A stretch of 64,000 nucleotides of DNA, taken from positions 62,001-126,000 of the forward strand of contig JAZKHT010000004.1 of the NCBI GenBank assembly GCA_040385245.1, in the 5' to 3' direction. The position numbers were made by a program, and so were the translations under genes. This DNA is from JAZKHT01 sp040385245. GTDB taxonomy: Bacteria; Pseudomonadota; Alphaproteobacteria; Rhodobacterales; Rhodobacteraceae. The notes under the pieces were generated by a model. That model ran no database searches. It saw only the letters and a program-made list of their open reading frames with translations, and was not told the origin of the DNA. Below, piece by piece: positions 60,623 through 64,000 of the stretch (the stretch's first letter is position 1; each line of letters begins with the position of its first letter).

Positions 60623-61602
60623 TTCAGTCGCGGTGACACGCCAAGGGGCAATGGTCCCAAACTCATCCGACCCGACTGGAACAGCAGCGGCACGTTGAGG
60701 ACATCCGGATCCGCGCCCTGTTGCGACAGCAGTTCCAGTGCGCGGGTGACAGTGGGGGCGACCTCGGGCGTAAAGACACCTGCACCGACAAGAACGGGCA
60801 CCAGTTTCCGCCACTGCGTGACCTTGATGTCGATGCGACCCACGGCAAGACCCTCCGCATCGGGGGCCACGTCGCCTTTGGCAAAGACCGTCAGATCGCC
60901 CCAACGCAGCAGCCCCTCTTTCAGGGTGATTCCGGTCAGAACCGGTGCGGTTTCGGCGGCATGACGGTCTATGGCAGCACTGAAAGCGGCGCTGCAGTCA
61001 AGGCGCAGAACCTCGGCCACGGGGGGCAGCTCCGCCTGTGATAGGGCGGCGGTCAGGGTGGCATCCGGGGTCAGACCGGATGCTTCGGCAAAGACATCAT
61101 GCGCAAAGGCCGGGATCGCCGCACGGCGTGTGGCAAACATCAGTTGATCCACCCTAACCGTCCAACCCAGCGACGATGCGGCGGTAATCCCACCGGTTTC
61201 CACCGCCACCCGATCCAGCGTCAGATCCGTGCCGGGAACCAGCACAAGGCTGCCGATGGCGCGCTGCGGGGTCAGGGTGACAATCTGGCCGGGCAGCGTG
61301 ACCGTCTGCGGGTCGTTCAGGGCTGCAATCAGGTGCCACGGCTTCCACGACATGGAGTAAAGCTGCACTTCGGGCGAATTCCAGCGGATGCCGGTCGCGG
61401 GGTCGGATGCGGTCAGACCGGTCACGGTCAGATCAAAGCGGTTGGGAAACCCCGCGATGGTCAGGCTGTCGCGTTCCAGTTCAACCGGGCCGTCATTGGC
61501 AAACACGGCCTCGGCCGCCTGCAACGCGGCGCGCGATCCGACAAACCAGTACCCCGCCCAAAGCCCTGCGGCGACAAGGATCACACCGATCAACGCACGC
61601 AT
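60619..61602 (-). CDS. DUF2125 protein
   Basis: 327 aa. A single amino-terminal membrane anchor (LIGVILVAAGLWAGYWFVGS) precedes a large periplasmic part with DSLTIAGFPNRFDLTVTGL, the DUF2125 pattern seen in alphaproteobacteria. Function unknown. It converges on the extensin-like gene. Confidence 0.87.
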   Translation of the reverse strand: MRALIGVILVAAGLWAGYWFVGSRAALQAAEAVFANDGPVELERDSLTIAGFPNRFDLTVTGLTASDPATGIRWNSPEVQLYSMSWKPWHLIAALNDPQTVTLPGQIVTLTPQRAIGSLVLVPGTDLTLDRVAVETGGITAASSLGWTVRVDQLMFATRRAAIPAFAHDVFAEASGLTPDATLTAALSQAELPPVAEVLRLDCSAAFSAAIDRHAAETAPVLTGITLKEGLLRWGDLTVFAKGDVAPDAEGLAVGRIDIKVTQWRKLVPVLVGAGVFTPEVAPTVTRALELLSQQGADPDVLNVPLLFQSGRMSLGPLPLGVSPRLN

Positions 61603-61665
61603 TCCGACCCCTTTTCATTCTGCCACGCCACTGGTTTACAGAGGACCGGAATGGAGGGCCAGCAG

Positions 61666-62202
61666 ATGGACACGCCCCTTTGGGTCTTCGGCTATGGCTC
61701 GCTGATCTGGCATCCCGGTTTTCCGGTGGCCGAGGCGCGGGTGGCGCGCCTGTCGGGATGGCATCGCAGCTTCTGCATGCGGTCGATCCACCATCGCGGC
61801 AGCGTTGACGATCCCGGATTGGTTCTGGCGCTGGATCGTGCCGATGGCGCGCATTGCGACGGCGTCGCCTTTCGGGTGGAGCAGGGCGCAGAAGACGCCA
61901 CCGTCTCCGCACTGCGCGAACGCGAACTGATCTCGTCCGCCTATCTGGAAACTCATGTGCAGGTGGCTTTGGCCGACGGGGGCGAGGTGACGGCGCTGGC
62001 TTATGTCATCGACCCCGATCATGTCCAATATTGCGGTGGCCTTGCCCCCGAGGAACAGGCCGGGATCATCGCGCGCGCGATTGGCGGACGCGGACCGAAC
62101 CGGGACTATCTCTACGCGACAGCGGATCATCTGGCCGCCTTGGGCATTGAGGATGAGGATCTGACGTGGCTTGCCGACCGGGTGCGCGCGTTGTGCGGGT
62201 GA
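61666..62202 (+). CDS. ChaC-type gamma-glutamylcyclotransferase
   Basis: 178 aa from ATG 61666 (GGAGGG upstream; ATG 61651 is the alternative). VFGYGSLIWHPGFP is the ChaC start, and the catalytic Glu is in ALRERELISSAY. It splits glutathione to 5-oxoproline and Cys-Gly. It is divergent from DUF2125. Confidence 0.9.
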   Translation: MDTPLWVFGYGSLIWHPGFPVAEARVARLSGWHRSFCMRSIHHRGSVDDPGLVLALDRADGAHCDGVAFRVEQGAEDATVSALRERELISSAYLETHVQVALADGGEVTALAYVIDPDHVQYCGGLAPEEQAGIIARAIGGRGPNRDYLYATADHLAALGIEDEDLTWLADRVRALCG

Positions 62203-62269
62203 TGGTGCTTGGCAGCGCGGGTTCGGGTGCTATTGTGCAGGCAGGCAAGAAGCGGGGCGTTGCTGACTG

Positions 62270-63442
62270 ATGGACAGAACCAAGGCAGAGGCGGCGATCA
62301 CATTCAGCCAGCCGATCCGGCAGATCGTGACGATGCTTCTGGTCGTGGCACTGGTGATTGCCGGGGCCTGGGTCATCGCGGCGCAATTGACCGGAATATT
62401 CCAGACCAACCCGTTGTTGAACGGATTTATCGGCTTTGTGTTTCTGCTGGGGGTCGCCACCTGTTTCTGGCAGGTGCTGATCCTGATGCAGTCGGTCAAC
62501 TGGATCGAGGATTTCGCCCGTCGCATCCCCGGCCATGAAGCATCTCGCCCGCCCCGCTTGCTGGCGCCGCTGGCAGCCCTGTTGCGGGCGCGTGGCGCGC
62601 GGATGCAGATATCGTCTTCGTCATCGCGGTCGATCCTTGAATCGGTCGCAACTCGCATAGACGAGGCGCGCGATATCACGCGTTATCTTGTCAACCTGCT
62701 GATTTTCCTTGGCCTTCTGGGCACATTCTACGGCCTTGCCACCACGGTTCCGGCCATCGTCGACACCATCCGGTCGCTTGCCCCGCAAGAAGGGGAAAGC
62801 GGGCTACAGGTGTTTGAAAAGCTGATGGGTGGTTTGGAAAACCAGCTTGGCGGCATGGGAACCGCGTTTTCATCGTCGCTTCTGGGGTTGGCAGGATCGC
62901 TTGTTGTGGGGCTGCTGGAACTGTTCGCCGGTCACGGCCAGAACCGCTTTTACCGCGAGCTTGAAGAATGGTTGTCGTCGATCACCCGGCTGGGCCTGTC
63001 GTCGGGCGATGGTGACGGGGGCGAGGCGGGCGCGAACACTGTCGTTCTGGACCAGATGGCCGCCCAGATGGAGGCGTTGCAGACCCTTTACACCCAATCT
63101 GACATCACCCGTGTGATGGTCGAAGACAAGATTGACGATCTGGCCCGCGCGATCACCCGGCTTGCCGAAAAGATGGAAGGCGGCGCAAGCCAGACCGACG
63201 CGCTGACCCGGATTGCCGACGGGCAGGACAGGCTGGTCGAGGCGCTGGGCGGGGCGGAATCTGGCGCGCAGGCCGATGCCGAAAGCCGGATGCGCCTGCG
63301 GTCAATCGATGTGCAACTGATGCGCATCCTGGAAGAGATTTCGGCGGGACGTCAGGAAAGCATCGCTGATCTGCGGGGCGATCTGTCTGCGCTGACTGCC
63401 GCCATCCGGCAATTGTCGCGCGGCACGGCGGGGCGGGGCTAG
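62270..63442 (+). CDS. MotA/TolQ/ExbB-like proton-channel protein
   Basis: 390 aa with membrane helices at about 22-40, 50-75, 140-165 and 195-220, the latter two being the channel pair (LVNLLIFLGLLGTFYGLATTVPA; GTAFSSSLLGLAGSLVVGL). A coiled-coil tail of about 130 residues follows. The pair with the next gene resembles MotAB-like systems such as TolQR or ZorAB, but no third component is visible. Confidence 0.8.
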   Translation: MDRTKAEAAITFSQPIRQIVTMLLVVALVIAGAWVIAAQLTGIFQTNPLLNGFIGFVFLLGVATCFWQVLILMQSVNWIEDFARRIPGHEASRPPRLLAPLAALLRARGARMQISSSSSRSILESVATRIDEARDITRYLVNLLIFLGLLGTFYGLATTVPAIVDTIRSLAPQEGESGLQVFEKLMGGLENQLGGMGTAFSSSLLGLAGSLVVGLLELFAGHGQNRFYRELEEWLSSITRLGLSSGDGDGGEAGANTVVLDQMAAQMEALQTLYTQSDITRVMVEDKIDDLARAITRLAEKMEGGASQTDALTRIADGQDRLVEALGGAESGAQADAESRMRLRSIDVQLMRILEEISAGRQESIADLRGDLSALTAAIRQLSRGTAGRG

Positions 63443-63445
63443 ACC

Positions 63446-64000
63446 ATGGGACTAAGCCGTCGCCGCGACAGTTCGATGATCTGGCCGGGGTTCGTGGATG
63501 CGGTCACGACGCTCTTGATGGTGCTGATGTTTGTGCTGACGATCTTTACCGTCATGCAGGTCGTGCTGCGCGATACCATCACCACGCAGGACAGCGAACT
63601 GGATTCGTTGACCGCACAGATCACCCAACTTGCCGATGCGCTGGGGTTGGAGCGGCAGAAATCATCGGAACTGACGGCCGAGGTGGGACGCCTTGGCTCA
63701 ACGCTGGCCGCTGCGCAGGCCGAAGGTGAACGGCAGGGTGCGCTGATTGCCACGCTGACCGGGCAACTTGCCAGCCGTGAAGGCGAACTTGCCGCGGCCC
63801 AGGGTCGCATCGCCAGCTTTGAGGCGCAGGTGGCGACATTGCTGGCCGAACGCGACGCCGCGCGCGGCGAGGCGGCGCAACTGACCGCAAGCGTCGCCGA
63901 TCTTGAGGCGGCACAGGCAAAGCTGATCACCGAACAAGAGGCGATGCAACTTGCCCTTGCCAAGGCGCGCGACGAGGTGGACGCCACCGCCGAAGCTGCC
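63446..64000 (+). CDS. MotB/OmpA-like protein, 5' part
   Basis: The first 185 residues; the gene runs off the window end. WPGFVDAVTTLLMVLMFVLTIF is a MotB-type membrane helix whose Asp18 is in the position of the proton-carrying Asp. A long coiled coil follows (heptads of Ala, Leu, Glu). An OmpA peptidoglycan-binding domain is expected beyond the window. It begins 3 nt after the MotA-like stop. Confidence 0.78.
   Translation, partial: MGLSRRRDSSMIWPGFVDAVTTLLMVLMFVLTIFTVMQVVLRDTITTQDSELDSLTAQITQLADALGLERQKSSELTAEVGRLGSTLAAAQAEGERQGALIATLTGQLASREGELAAAQGRIASFEAQVATLLAERDAARGEAAQLTASVADLEAAQAKLITEQEAMQLALAKARDEVDATAEAA

Overview
The window comes from a GC-rich alphaproteobacterial chromosome, almost certainly Rhodobacterales (Roseobacter/Rhodobacter group). 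The evidence is gene content and order: the tail of the S10-spc-alpha ribosomal cluster in the order secY-adk-rpsM-rpsK-rpoA-rplQ, a luxR-luxI pair next to rarA, an aapJQMP amino-acid ABC transporter, an rpmH-rnpA-yidD-ttcA-yidC-MOSC-engB-argB region, and hisC-tyrC. No tool was run; all calls are from reading the sequence and translations.

Layout. 1-8.3 kb: rpsN(partial)-rpsH-rplF-rplR-rpsE-rpmD, then an intrinsic terminator and a GFA/CENP-V-family gene that interrupt the operon before rplO-secY-adk-rpsM-rpsK-rpoA-rplQ. rpsD is not in this cluster; it sits alone at 56.9 kb. 8.5-9.8 kb: a quorum-sensing luxR/luxI pair with intact signature residues. 9.9-13.4 kb: rarA, crcB, an RluA-family pseudouridine synthase and an ATP12 chaperone. 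13.6-18.3 kb: aapJQMP. 18.4-28.9 kb: mainly minus-strand housekeeping genes (sixA-like, QueG-like ferredoxin, sterol desaturase, argB, engB, MOSC, yidC, an EAL protein, ttcA, yidD, rnpA, rpmH). 29.2-31.6 kb: a TVP38-type membrane protein and a sensor kinase.

31.7-48.6 kb: a 16.9-kb integrated element. It is bounded by an 18-bp direct repeat made from the 3' end of tRNA-Arg(ACG). It carries a tyrosine integrase, an AlpA-type regulator, a RepA-like helicase ATPase and, immediately after the ATPase stop codon, an iteron-like array (two blocks of three 11-bp repeats around a GCAC/GTGC palindrome). It also has two large phage-type proteins, a run of tiny coupled ORFs, a divergent pair of Arc-type repressors with repeated operators, and a Panacea-domain antitoxin coupled to an unrecognised partner. 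No terminase, portal, capsid, tail or lysis gene was recognised. The gene order int-(207 aa)-alpA-rep-iterons resembles phage satellites (PICI-like) more than a complete prophage, although a degenerate prophage remains possible.

48.7-64 kb: chromosome again. Contents: a secreted protein of unknown function; a B12-binding AerR/PpaA-like protein coupled to a short PpsR/CrtJ-like regulator that seems to lack PAS2, with no photosynthesis genes nearby; an FAH-family hydrolase with an alpha-ketoglutaric semialdehyde dehydrogenase (sugar-acid catabolism); an LpxR-like outer-membrane protein; a Hint-domain protein; rpsD with its own promoter and a leader hairpin; hisC-tyrC-extensin-like; DUF2125; a ChaC-type gamma-glutamylcyclotransferase; and a MotA/TolQ-like plus OmpA/MotB-like pair that runs off the window end.
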